From: Mesobacillus maritimus
GTDB lineage: Bacteria; Bacillota; Bacilli; Bacillales; Cytobacillaceae
DNA length: 61,880 bases
Assembly (NCBI RefSeq): GCF_019749255.1
Contig: NZ_JACWFH010000031.1
Location: forward strand, 139,032 to 200,911
Direction of reading: 5' to 3'
The translations under genes and the position numbers were made by a program. Positions 32,925 to 41,730 of this stretch are shown here, piece by piece; positions within the stretch are counted from its first letter, which is position 1, and every line of letters starts with the position of its first letter. The notes beneath the pieces were generated by a model. The model searched no databases. It had not been told where the DNA came from and was given only the letters and a program-made list of their open reading frames with translations.

Positions 32925-34238
32925 TTGTCTACGGGAAATCAATCGTGCCTGCGGTTTTCCCTTGAGGAATCGGTATGGTTTCAAAGAGGACAGGAAGTCG
33001 CAGAGCTTATCTCCATTTCGCTAGACCCAGATATCACCATCCAAGAAAACGATCAATATGTGACGATTAAAGGTTCGCTGGAGCTGACTGGCGAATATAA
33101 ATGCCCAGAACAGGTAGAAGAGGGAGAAGAAGCGCCTAAATTTGCTGGCAGGCAGGTTCACTCGGTGAATGAGCGTGAAGAAGAAGAAGGAGTTCTAGAA
33201 TTCCTTCATCAATTCCCGGTCGATATCACGATCCCTCAAAACCGGATTGAAAGCATTTATGATATCGACATACAGGTCGAGTCCTTCGATTATGACTTTC
33301 CAGAAAGAAACAGCATGAAGCTAACAGCTGAGCTTGCGATCACCGGTTTATACGGAGAACAGCAGCATGGAAGTGAAGAAGGTGAGTTAGAAGAAACAGC
33401 TTCGCCAGTTGAAGTGGCAGATTTAGAGCCATTGTATCGTCAATCAGCGACTGCAGAAGCAGAGGCTGAAACAGCACAAGAGCAGCCTGTTGAGGTCTTC
33501 ACCTCATTTCAAAAGGTGGAAAATCAGGCAGAACAAGAAGAATCAGAATACAGGGATTTTTCCTTTATACCTCAGCCGGAAACTCAAGAGAACAATGACA
33601 ACCAGGAAACTGCTGGACTCTATGAGCCTTTCAGAGCGGAGGCTAGAAAGGAGCCACCAAGCGTGGGAGAAAATAATAAGGAATCAGTACTTTCTCGTCA
33701 AGAACAGCCAACCAGTCAGGAGCCGGCATTGTTATCCTCACAAGAGGCAGCAAGCGCATCTTCTGCTGAGACAAATGAAAACCCAGCACCAGTTCAATCG
33801 AACGTGACAGAATTACCAACTGTAGCTTCTACGGAACCAGAACCGGAGTTAGCGCGGGCTGAAGCCGAACAGCCTGAAGTCCAACAGGTCCCAATTATTA
33901 ATGAAAAAGCACAACCAGAAGAAGTGATGGAGGTAGAAGAAGAAAGCTCAAGTTCCTCGTCTTCTTCTGAGGATGAAAAGCCTAAAAAGAAGAAAAAGAT
34001 GTCTAAGAAAAAGGGTCTATCTATTGCTGAGTTTTTAGCAAGAAAAGAAGAAACAGAGGTCGCAAAGCTGCGTGTGTGTATTGTCCAACAAGGTGACACC
34101 ATTCAACAAATTGCCGACCGATATGATGTTTCCGTCCAACAAATCATCAGTCAAAATCAACTAGGTTTAGATCAGGATGTTGCTGAGGGTCAGGTTTTAT
34201 ATGTTCCTAGTGGATATGTGACAGAAGGTAAGAGATAA
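32925..34238 (+). CDS. spoVID: SpoVID, spore coat morphogenesis protein with LysM
   Basis: 437-residue protein. A conserved N-terminal domain (about 1-150, starting CLRFSLEESVWFQRGQEV) is followed by a long Glu/Gln/Ser/Ala-rich middle. A poly-Ser/acidic then poly-Lys stretch comes near 345-370, and a C-terminal LysM (QQGDTIQQIADRYDVSVQQI) near 382-428. In B. subtilis SpoVID drives encasement of the forespore by the coat and binds SafA. TTG start with GGAGGAG. Expected to be mother-cell (sigma-E) expressed, but I could not place a sigma-E promoter. Confidence 0.93.
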   Translation: MSTGNQSCLRFSLEESVWFQRGQEVAELISISLDPDITIQENDQYVTIKGSLELTGEYKCPEQVEEGEEAPKFAGRQVHSVNEREEEEGVLEFLHQFPVDITIPQNRIESIYDIDIQVESFDYDFPERNSMKLTAELAITGLYGEQQHGSEEGELEETASPVEVADLEPLYRQSATAEAEAETAQEQPVEVFTSFQKVENQAEQEESEYRDFSFIPQPETQENNDNQETAGLYEPFRAEARKEPPSVGENNKESVLSRQEQPTSQEPALLSSQEAASASSAETNENPAPVQSNVTELPTVASTEPEPELARAEAEQPEVQQVPIINEKAQPEEVMEVEEESSSSSSSSEDEKPKKKKKMSKKKGLSIAEFLARKEETEVAKLRVCIVQQGDTIQQIADRYDVSVQQIISQNQLGLDQDVAEGQVLYVPSGYVTEGKR

Positions 34239-34248
34239 GAAAATAAAC

Positions 34249-34290
34249 AGATGTAGAGCAGGTTTTTTGAACCTGCTCACATCTTTTTTT
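34249..34290 (+). terminator. Terminator after spoVID
   Basis: AGATGTAGAGCAGGTT pairs with AACCTGCTCACATCT (one mismatch) and is followed by seven T. Confidence 0.92.
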
Positions 34291-34426
34291 AGAAATGGGC
34301 ACGTACACCTTGGTTTTAACTAGAAAATATAAGGTTTTAATTTTGGGAAATTCCCAGCACTAGCGCCCACCGACTCCTTCGCTAAACTGGCGCTTACGCT
34401 TTTCGATGTGAAAGTGAGTGAATCCT

Positions 34427-35488
34427 ATGGATAACGATCATGCACTTCAGGAAACAGCAGGTATCCTTACAAACTATGGAATCAAGCCTTATTATGTTGA
34501 GGATTATGGCAAAATTAAAAAGGTTTATGCCAATACAGGAACGTATGCACTTAAACAAATTGACCCACATAAGGGAATCGATTTTATTCGTCAAGTGCAA
34601 TTCCTATATCAAAAAGGTTACAACCGGATTGTTCCAATCTTTCCAACAGGAGATGGGCGCTATGCGGTTTATGCGAAGAATCGGTTGTATTATTTAATGC
34701 CCTGGCTTTCCAATGATGAAAAAGAAAACCGAGACGAGCGCCCAGTGCAAATGTTTCGAGAGTTAGCGCGGATGCATACCTTGTCATCTCGTGAGCTTGA
34801 AATCAGTCAGGAAGCACGGGAAGAGCATTATGAAAATACCATCAAACAATATGAAAAAGATGAAGAATTTTTAGAAGGATTTATTGAAGCCAGCGAAGAA
34901 GAATGGTATATGTCTCCTTTTCAACTAACGTTTTGTTTGTATTATAACAATATCCGTCAGGCGATGGGGTTTGCGAAGCAAAAACTTGAAAGCTGGAGGG
35001 AAAAGACAAAGGATCAAAAGAAAGCTCGGATGGTGCAACTACATGGCAATCTCTCAACAGAGCATTTCCTTTATGATGAAAAAGGGTATGGCTATTTTAC
35101 CAATTTTGAAAAGGCGAGAGTCGGTTCTCCGATTCAAGATATCCTGCCCTACTTGTCTCGTTATTTAAAAACAAGGCCGAAGAGGTCAGATGAGGCGGTT
35201 GAATGGATTAGTATGTATTTAAACTATTTTCCGTTAAAGGAGGATGAGCGCCTGCTGTTTCTCAGCTATCTCGCTTATCCAACGGGAATGCTACGAACAG
35301 CGGAGGTCTATTTTATGCAGAAGACGAAACAGGATGAGAGAAAAGCAGTTCAAAAGCTTCAAAGGCAATTCTGGCATTTAAAAAACACCGAATATGTCGC
35401 CATGAGACTCGAAGAAATTGAGCGGCAGAAACAAGCGGCGATTGAGCAAGCCAAACAACAGGCCGAACAAGAAAGAGCCCAAAGTTGA
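34427..35488 (+). CDS. ysxE: YsxE, CotS-family kinase-like spore coat protein
   Basis: 353-residue protein of the CotS/YutH/YsxE group, aminoglycoside-phosphotransferase-like in fold. An N-terminal lobe (VYANTGTYALKQI) is followed by a helical C-lobe with LHGNLSTEHFLYDE in place of the usual catalytic HGDLHxxN. The position after spoVID matches B. subtilis, where YsxE is a coat protein. The last 25 residues are Gln/Glu/Ala-rich. ATG 34427 is preferred; in-frame GTG 34418 is an alternative. Confidence 0.88.
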   Translation: MDNDHALQETAGILTNYGIKPYYVEDYGKIKKVYANTGTYALKQIDPHKGIDFIRQVQFLYQKGYNRIVPIFPTGDGRYAVYAKNRLYYLMPWLSNDEKENRDERPVQMFRELARMHTLSSRELEISQEAREEHYENTIKQYEKDEEFLEGFIEASEEEWYMSPFQLTFCLYYNNIRQAMGFAKQKLESWREKTKDQKKARMVQLHGNLSTEHFLYDEKGYGYFTNFEKARVGSPIQDILPYLSRYLKTRPKRSDEAVEWISMYLNYFPLKEDERLLFLSYLAYPTGMLRTAEVYFMQKTKQDERKAVQKLQRQFWHLKNTEYVAMRLEEIERQKQAAIEQAKQQAEQERAQS

Positions 35489-35510
35489 TGCTGAGCTTGG
35501 GCTCTTTTAA
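35472..35510. terminator. Bidirectional terminator between ysxE and the - strand microprotein
   Basis: AAAGAGCCCAAAG and CTTGGGCTCTTT form a 12-bp stem around an 11-nt loop, with A- and T-rich flanks on both strands. It overlaps the ysxE stop and the end of the convergent gene. Confidence 0.8.
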
Positions 35511-35698
35511 ATGATTTGCATATGAATCGCGACCGCTAGGAAAATGATGATCATAAGTAACAAAATATCAAATCCAGTTGGAAAAATCAGCGTTCGAATA
35601 CTCTGAAACACACATATCGGAATCATAAACTGCGCACAAGCCGCCCTTAAGTTTTTCAACCACCGCGGATAAGTGTAGGGATTATACCGTTTCCTCAA
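35507..35698 (-). CDS. Small membrane protein of unknown function (63 aa)
   Basis: The basic N-terminus RKRYNPYTYPRWLKNL is followed by a hydrophobic stretch (about residues 20-35) and a clear C-terminal transmembrane helix ending near the last residue. TTG 35698 is the likely start because AAGGAGG lies 9 nt upstream; the open frame continues to 35743 without a site. Base composition and the ribosome site suggest a real gene, convergent with ysxE. The function is not recognised. I believe similar small proteins occur in other Bacillaceae, but that needs a search. Confidence 0.65.
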   Translation of the reverse strand: MRKRYNPYTYPRWLKNLRAACAQFMIPICVFQSIRTLIFPTGFDILLLMIIIFLAVAIHMQII

Positions 35699-35912
35699 AA
35701 TCAGTATCCTCCTTGGGATGCTTTTTTTTAGTTTATGACACAAATGGAGGATATGTGCCTAATCTACAAAACTATAATCAATTTCAAGGGGTTTCCAATT
35801 TCATATTGAATTGTTCTAGGAGGAATGACATAATTAAAAAGTCATAGAAAACTGGGAACTTACGCCAAGTGTAACAGCGATGATTTAGACTTTCAGAAGG
35901 AGTCAACACATA

Positions 35913-37229
35913 ATGTATTGGTTTATCTTACTTTTTCCGCTTATGATTTTCCCTTGGGGATATGATCCCATATTCACTACACCTAAATACTTCTATTTGC
36001 AAATGTTTGTTTTTATTTATTGGCTACTAATTATCTTTAAACGAAAATATCAAACAATACAACTAGATAGGGAAAAGTATCATATTGAAATCATACTATC
36101 CATTTTTATAAGTCTAGTCTGTCTTTCAACTGTTCTATCTGAAAATCCAATGACATCCATTTATGGAACAGAGAATCGTTCGGAAGGGCTTTTTACTTTT
36201 ATTGCTTATGGGAGTATTTTTCTTTTTTCGTATCGATTTATAGAAGGCAACCATTTACATAATGTTCTAAAGGGCATTGTTGGTGTTTCTGTTTTTGTTT
36301 CGGTTTATGGAATACTTCAGCATTATCAACTAGATTTTCTACCTCGAAGCAGCGGCAGGATAGGCTACGACCGCAGCTATGCATTCTTTGGGAACCCCAA
36401 CTTTTATGGGTCGTATCTGGTATTAATCATAATGCTAGGGATAGCGTTGTATTTGACTGCTAAAAACAAAAAGACTATTTTGTTTTATATAACAGCAGTT
36501 AGTTTAGGATATGTCGCCTTGCTTTTTACAGGAACTAGAAGCGGCTGGCTTGGGGTATTTTGCGCACTTCTCTTTATAACGGTATTAGTAATTTTAAAAA
36601 GAAGAAACTTATGGAAAAAGTGGCTATTGTTGTTTTCCGTTTTAATGTCTTTGACAGTAATGATAAATCTAGCTGAACAAGGTGACTTCTCCAATAGATT
36701 CGGTTCTATTTTTTCGGACGCATCAAAAATAGCTCTACAGGAAACAACAGGGCGCGAAGGCTCTAGCCGTTGGTTTATCTGGAGAAATTCACTTCAATTG
36801 GTAAAAGACTATTTCTGGATTGGATCGGGACCCGATACCTTCAAGTATGTTTTTCCCGCCACCCCGGAAGAGCGAGAACAATACTTGGGTAACCGTTTTA
36901 TGATTGTAGATAAAGCCCACAACGAATACTTACAATTAGCTATTACACTAGGAGTACCTGCTTTAATTCTTTATCTTTCATTGGTAGTTTTTGTAGTGAG
37001 GAAAACATTCCAGGCTATTAGGATTGCATCCGAATATGAAAAAATTATTCTCTATGGGTTACTTTCAGCCATTTTGGGATATCTTGTTCAAGCCTTTTTT
37101 AATATTAGTGTTGTTTCCGTAGCACCTTTCCTTTGGGTTATCCTAGGGATTGCATTAGCTAGAGCTGAAAAATGTCTTAAACAAAATGATGAGTCTTTTG
37201 AGTATCATTCGGTCAATAAAAGTGCATAA
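35913..37229 (+). CDS. O-antigen ligase/polymerase-like membrane protein
   Basis: 438-residue protein with about ten transmembrane segments. The Wzy_C/WaaL pattern is visible: an early ENRSEGLF, FFGNPNFYGSY, TGTRSGWLGV, a large extracytoplasmic loop with SSRWFIWRNSLQL, IGSGPDTF and DKAHNEYLQ, then closing helices. Family members transfer or polymerise lipid-linked glycans outside the membrane. No glycosyltransferases are adjacent. The gene is inserted between ysxE and valS, which are neighbours in B. subtilis, and is more AT-rich in feel than its neighbours. The substrate is unknown; a link to pilin glycosylation is conjecture. Confidence 0.8.
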   Translation: MYWFILLFPLMIFPWGYDPIFTTPKYFYLQMFVFIYWLLIIFKRKYQTIQLDREKYHIEIILSIFISLVCLSTVLSENPMTSIYGTENRSEGLFTFIAYGSIFLFSYRFIEGNHLHNVLKGIVGVSVFVSVYGILQHYQLDFLPRSSGRIGYDRSYAFFGNPNFYGSYLVLIIMLGIALYLTAKNKKTILFYITAVSLGYVALLFTGTRSGWLGVFCALLFITVLVILKRRNLWKKWLLLFSVLMSLTVMINLAEQGDFSNRFGSIFSDASKIALQETTGREGSSRWFIWRNSLQLVKDYFWIGSGPDTFKYVFPATPEEREQYLGNRFMIVDKAHNEYLQLAITLGVPALILYLSLVVFVVRKTFQAIRIASEYEKIILYGLLSAILGYLVQAFFNISVVSVAPFLWVILGIALARAEKCLKQNDESFEYHSVNKSA

Positions 37230-37286
37230 ATGTAGTGTCGTTTTGTTATCATAGTGTATATATTATAAAAAAATTGGCAATGAATA

Positions 37287-37316
37287 TTGACGTTATGAAC
37301 CTTTTTTGGTTAGTAT
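37287..37316 (+). promoter_or_regulatory. Possible promoter of the valS leader
   Basis: TTGACG (37287-37292) and TAGTAT (37311-37316) have an 18-bp spacer just upstream of the T-box leader. Confidence 0.4.
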
Positions 37317-37329
37317 ATACAATATAATT

Positions 37330-37605
37330 AAATGATGAATGCAATGACAGGGAAGAGTACGATAATAACCTACTTTAAGAGAGGGAAATCAAATGCTGAG
37401 AGATTTCCTAAGTTAGGCAATCGGAAGGTCGCCCTCGAGCTTCTTTAGCGAAAAGATTTTCACATCTTAGTAGTTAAAGACGGATAAAATCCGTTATCTT
37501 GTTTGAGAGCCAATCATTATATTGATTATTGATTGGAAAAAAGGTGGTACCGCGAATCGCACTCCATTCGTCCTTTTACAAGGCGAATGGAGTTTTTTTG
37601 TTTTT
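37330..37605 (+). promoter_or_regulatory. Valine T-box leader of valS
   Basis: The specifier loop GAAGGTCGCC has codon GTC (Val) at 37428-37430. The T-box AAGGTGGTACCGCG is at 37541-37554. A factor-independent terminator (37561-37605) follows. Uncharged tRNA-Val should stabilise the antiterminator and raise valS expression, the usual arrangement in Bacillus. Confidence 0.94.
37561..37605 (+). terminator. Attenuator terminator of the valS T-box
   Basis: ACTCCATTCG(T) pairs with (G)CGAATGGAGT around a 12-nt centre, followed by a T-run. Confidence 0.9.
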
Positions 37606-37632
37606 AATTGGAAAAATCAGGAGGAAAGAACC

Positions 37633-40272
37633 ATGGAAGATAATTTAACGATGCCAACGAAATACGATCCGGCGTCCATTGAAAAAGGTCGCTATGACTG
37701 GTGGATTAATGGCAAATTTTTTGAAGCGAAAGATGATTCCGAGAAACAACCTTACACCATTGTCATCCCACCACCAAATGTAACTGGTAAGTTGCACCTA
37801 GGTCATGCTTGGGATACAACGTTACAAGATATTTTAACGCGAATGAAAAGAATGCAAGGCTATGATGTACTTTGGCTACCAGGAATGGACCATGCCGGGA
37901 TTGCGACACAAGCCAAAGTTGAAGCAAAGTTAAAAGAAGAAGGCAAAAGCCGCTATGACCTTGGGCGAGAGGCTTTCGTTGAAGAAACTTGGAAGTGGAA
38001 AGAAGAGTACGCTGGTCATATTCGTCAGCAATGGTCGAAGCTTGGTTTAGGACTCGATTACAGCCGTGAGCGTTTTACGCTTGACGAAGGTTTATCAAAA
38101 GCCGTACGCGAAGTTTTCGTTTCTTTGTATAAAAAAGACCTAATTTACCGTGGTGAATATATCATCAACTGGGATCCGTCTACAAAGACAGCTCTATCAG
38201 ATATCGAGGTTATTTATAAGGACGTTCAAGGTGCGTTCTATCACATGAGATACCCTCTTGCAGATGGTTCCGGCCACATTGAAGTAGCCACAACTCGTCC
38301 AGAAACCATGCTAGGTGATACGGCTGTAGCGGTTCATCCAGAAGATGATCGTTACAAGCACTTAATTGGTAAAACGGTCATTCTTCCAATTGTTGGACGT
38401 GAAATCCCAATCGTTGGCGACGATTATGTTGATATGGAATTCGGTTCTGGGGCAGTAAAAATTACACCAGCACATGACCCGAATGACTTTGAAATCGGTA
38501 ACCGTCATAATCTTGAAAGAATTCTTGTGATGAACGAAGATGGCACCATGAATGCAAAAGCTGGGAAATACCAAGGCATGGACCGTTTTGAATGCCGTAA
38601 GCAGATTGTTAAAGATCTTCAAGAGCAAGACATTCTCTTTAAAATTGAAGAACATATGCATTCTGTTGGGCATTCAGAGCGTAGTGGGGCAGTGGTTGAG
38701 CCGTACCTATCTACACAATGGTTCGTTAAAATGCAGCCACTTGCTGATAAAGCTATTGCGCTACAAGAAAAAGAGAATAAAGTAAACTTTGTTCCAGACC
38801 GTTTTGAGAAAACGTACCTACGCTGGATGGAAAACATCCGTGATTGGTGTATTTCAAGACAGCTATGGTGGGGACACCGTATTCCTGCTTGGTATCATAA
38901 AGAAACTGGTGAGGTTTATGTTGACCATGAACCACCAGCTGATATTGAAAATTGGGAACAAGATAAAGATGTGTTGGATACATGGTTCAGTTCAGCGCTT
39001 TGGCCGTTCTCCACAATGGGCTGGCCCGATAGCGAATCAGATGATTTTAAGCGTTACTATCCAACAGCAGCTCTCGTAACTGGTTATGATATCATTTTCT
39101 TCTGGGTATCTCGCATGATTTTCCAAGGGCTTGAGTTCACAGGGGAGCGTCCATTTAAAGATGTTCTCATTCATGGACTTGTACGTGATGCTGAAGGTCG
39201 GAAAATGAGTAAATCACTTGGCAATGGTGTTGATCCAATGGATGTGATCGACCAATATGGTGCTGATTCATTACGCTACTTCTTGTCAACTGGAAGCTCT
39301 CCAGGTCAGGATCTACGTTACTCTACGGAAAAAGTAGAATCCACCTGGAACTTTGCTAATAAAATTTGGAACGCTTCACGTTTTGCATTAATGAACATGA
39401 ACGGATTAAAATATGATGAAATCGATTTAACAGGTGAAAAGTCCGTAGCGGATAAGTGGATCCTAACTCGTTTAAATGAAGCGATTGAAAATGTAACAAG
39501 ATTGTCTGATCGCTATGAATTTGGTGAAGTTGGCCGTGTTCTTTACAACTTCATCTGGGATGATTTCTGTGACTGGTATATTGAAATGGCAAAACTTCCA
39601 TTATACGGGGAAGACGAAGCAGCGAAGAAAACAACTCGTTCAATCCTAGCTTATGTACTGGATCATACGATGCGTTTATTGCATCCATTTATGCCATTTA
39701 TCACTGAGGAAATTTGGCAGAACCTACCGCACTCCGGTGAATCCATTACAGTTGCACAATGGCCAACAGTTAACGCTGAACTTACTGATGAGGCTGCAGC
39801 TGCCGAAATGAAGCTACTAGTGGAGGTCATTCGTTCCGTAAGAAATATCCGTGCAGAAGTGAATACACCATTAAGTAAAAAAATTAACATGTTCTTAAAA
39901 GCAAAGGACGAACAAGTTCTTGCTATCGTTGAAAAGAACCGCGCTTATATCGAGCGTTTCTGTAATCCAGAAACCTTAGAGATGGGTATCAACGTGGAAG
40001 CACCAGACAAGGCGATGACAGCCGTTGTTACTGGACTAGAAATTATTCTACCACTAGAAGGTTTGATCAACATTGATGAAGAAATTGCACGTCTTGAGAA
40101 AGAACGTGAGAAACTTAATAAAGAAGTAGAGCGCGTACAGAAGAAGCTTAGCAACGAAGGCTTTGTGAAAAAAGCACCAGAAAAGGTCATTGAAGAAGAA
40201 CGTGCAAAAGAAAAAGATTATACAGAAAAACGTGCCGCAGTTGAAGCAAGAATACAAGAGCTAAAAGGATAA
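37633..40272 (+). CDS. valS: Valyl-tRNA synthetase
   Basis: 879-residue class I synthetase. The HIGH motif is in [10 protein letters not shown] and KMSKS in [10 protein letters not shown]. The editing CP1 domain, the anticodon-binding domain and a C-terminal coiled coil (the last 65 residues) follow in order. ATG 37633 has CAGGAGG upstream; the frame continues 37 codons into the T-box leader but this is not coding. folC follows. Confidence 0.97.
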   Translation: MEDNLTMPTKYDPASIEKGRYDWWINGKFFEAKDDSEKQPYTIVIPPPNVTGKLHLGHAWDTTLQDILTRMKRMQGYDVLWLPGMDHAGIATQAKVEAKLKEEGKSRYDLGREAFVEETWKWKEEYAGHIRQQWSKLGLGLDYSRERFTLDEGLSKAVREVFVSLYKKDLIYRGEYIINWDPSTKTALSDIEVIYKDVQGAFYHMRYPLADGSGHIEVATTRPETMLGDTAVAVHPEDDRYKHLIGKTVILPIVGREIPIVGDDYVDMEFGSGAVKITPAHDPNDFEIGNRHNLERILVMNEDGTMNAKAGKYQGMDRFECRKQIVKDLQEQDILFKIEEHMHSVGHSERSGAVVEPYLSTQWFVKMQPLADKAIALQEKENKVNFVPDRFEKTYLRWMENIRDWCISRQLWWGHRIPAWYHKETGEVYVDHEPPADIENWEQDKDVLDTWFSSALWPFSTMGWPDSESDDFKRYYPTAALVTGYDIIFFWVSRMIFQGLEFTGERPFKDVLIHGLVRDAEGRKMSKSLGNGVDPMDVIDQYGADSLRYFLSTGSSPGQDLRYSTEKVESTWNFANKIWNASRFALMNMNGLKYDEIDLTGEKSVADKWILTRLNEAIENVTRLSDRYEFGEVGRVLYNFIWDDFCDWYIEMAKLPLYGEDEAAKKTTRSILAYVLDHTMRLLHPFMPFITEEIWQNLPHSGESITVAQWPTVNAELTDEAAAAEMKLLVEVIRSVRNIRAEVNTPLSKKINMFLKAKDEQVLAIVEKNRAYIERFCNPETLEMGINVEAPDKAMTAVVTGLEIILPLEGLINIDEEIARLEKEREKLNKEVERVQKKLSNEGFVKKAPEKVIEEERAKEKDYTEKRAAVEARIQELKG

Positions 40273-40290
40273 ATAAAAGGTATAATAAGG

Positions 40291-40330
40291 TGAGACGGTT
40301 CCAACAATGGATTCGTCTCCTCTTTATTTT
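40291..40330 (+). terminator. Terminator between valS and folC
   Basis: GAGACG...CGTCTC with inner TCCA/TGGA pairing, followed by CTCTTTATTTT. It may be leaky, since valS and folC are usually co-transcribed in Bacillus. Confidence 0.7.
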
Positions 40331-40356
40331 GAGTAAGTATACGGGGGGTGACAGGA

Positions 40357-41685
40357 ATGGTTACTACTTATAAGGAAGCCCTTGACTGGATACATGGAAG
40401 GTTAAGGCTTGGAATCAAGCCAGGACTAAAGCGAATGGAAGCAATGATGTCAGAGCTAGGTTCACCGGAAACAAAACTGAAGGCTGTTCATATTGGTGGT
40501 ACAAATGGCAAAGGATCCACAGTAACATTTCTACGCTCGATTTTGGAGGCAAGCGGGTATAGTGTGGGTACGTTTACGTCACCATATATTGAACAATTCA
40601 ATGAACGAATAAGTGTGAATGGCCAGGCAATAAGCGACGGAGAGATTGTGGAGCTTGTTAACGTGATACACCCACTAGCACATAAGTTGGAAGAAACCGA
40701 ATTAGGGGGACCAACGGAGTTTGAAGTTATTACCGCAATGGCCTTTTATTATTTTGGACACGTTCATCCAGTAGATATTGTATTGTTTGAGGTTGGCTTA
40801 GGTGGAAGATTGGATTCAACCAATATCATTCAGCCAATGGCCTCCGTCATCACTAATATTGGGCTTGATCATACCAATATTTTAGGAAACACATATGAAG
40901 AAATTGCCTTTGAAAAAGCAGGGATTATTAAAGAAAACACGCCTGTGTTTACAGCTGTTCAGCATAAAGGATCATTGCAGGTCATTAAAAATCAAGCAAG
41001 TGAAAAAAATGCATCAATTCTCGTGTTAAATGAGGATTTTTCAATAGTTAAGTATCAGGGTTTGACTAAAGGTGAGCAGTTTTCTTTGAAAAGTAAATTT
41101 GGCGATTTAACCGATTTAGAGTTAGGGATGATTGGTAAGCATCAGACTGAGAATGCCAGTTTAGCGGTAGTTGCCCTACAATATCTGGACGAACAAAAGC
41201 TTATTACAGTCACTGAGCAATCAATCAGAACCGGATTGAGCGCTGCCTATTGGCCAGGAAGATTTGAGGTTCTTTCGGAGCAGCCTTTAGTCATCCTTGA
41301 CGGGGCGCATAATGATGAAGGAGTTTCAAAATTAGTGGAGACATTGTCTACACGGTACGCCAATCGCTCTATCCATATCGTATTCGCAGCCTTAAAAGAC
41401 AAAAAGCTAGATAAAATGATTGCTCAACTAGATCAAGTCGCTGACCAGATTACCTTTGTGTCGTTTGATTTTCCACGTGCCGCAGCAGCAGAAGCTTTGG
41501 TGAAGTTAAGTCATTCTGAACATAAATTAGGTGTGGAAGACTGGCGAACTTATTTGTCTGAGGAAGTTGCCAGACTAAAAGAAGAGGAAGTACTCGTCAT
41601 TACAGGTTCGCTTTATTTTATTTCGGAAGTGAAATCTTATTTAAGAATAACCTCACAAAGTAGTAAAATTCTACTAAAACAATAA
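40357..41685 (+). CDS. folC: Folylpolyglutamate synthase / dihydrofolate synthase
   Basis: 442-residue Mur-ligase-family enzyme that adds glutamate to folates and, in bifunctional forms, to dihydropteroate. The P-loop is GGTNGKGST. LGGRLDSTN, DHTNILG and LDGAHNDEG are further signatures. ATG 40357 follows GGGGGGTG by 6 nt; GTG 40348 lies inside that site. It is convergent with the minor pilin genes, sharing a terminator. Confidence 0.95.
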   Translation: MVTTYKEALDWIHGRLRLGIKPGLKRMEAMMSELGSPETKLKAVHIGGTNGKGSTVTFLRSILEASGYSVGTFTSPYIEQFNERISVNGQAISDGEIVELVNVIHPLAHKLEETELGGPTEFEVITAMAFYYFGHVHPVDIVLFEVGLGGRLDSTNIIQPMASVITNIGLDHTNILGNTYEEIAFEKAGIIKENTPVFTAVQHKGSLQVIKNQASEKNASILVLNEDFSIVKYQGLTKGEQFSLKSKFGDLTDLELGMIGKHQTENASLAVVALQYLDEQKLITVTEQSIRTGLSAAYWPGRFEVLSEQPLVILDGAHNDEGVSKLVETLSTRYANRSIHIVFAALKDKKLDKMIAQLDQVADQITFVSFDFPRAAAAEALVKLSHSEHKLGVEDWRTYLSEEVARLKEEEVLVITGSLYFISEVKSYLRITSQSSKILLKQ

Positions 41686-41696
41686 GAAAAAAATGT

Positions 41697-41729
41697 AAAA
41701 AGCTAAAGGGCTGGCCCTTTAGCTTTTTA
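41697..41729. terminator. Bidirectional terminator between folC and the minor pilin operon
   Basis: AAAAAGCTAAAGGG and CCCTTTAGCTTTTT form a perfect 14-bp stem with loop CTGG. It is symmetric, so it serves both convergent units. Confidence 0.93.
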
Positions 41730-41730
41730 C

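Noticed and set aside
33490-34102. Alternative-frame open frames inside spoVID
   Set aside because: They are shadows of the low-complexity Glu/Ser-rich region with no ribosome sites.
37522-37632. N-terminal extension of ValS
   Set aside because: It runs through the T-box terminator. The ATG at 37633 has CAGGAGG and matches the family N-terminus.
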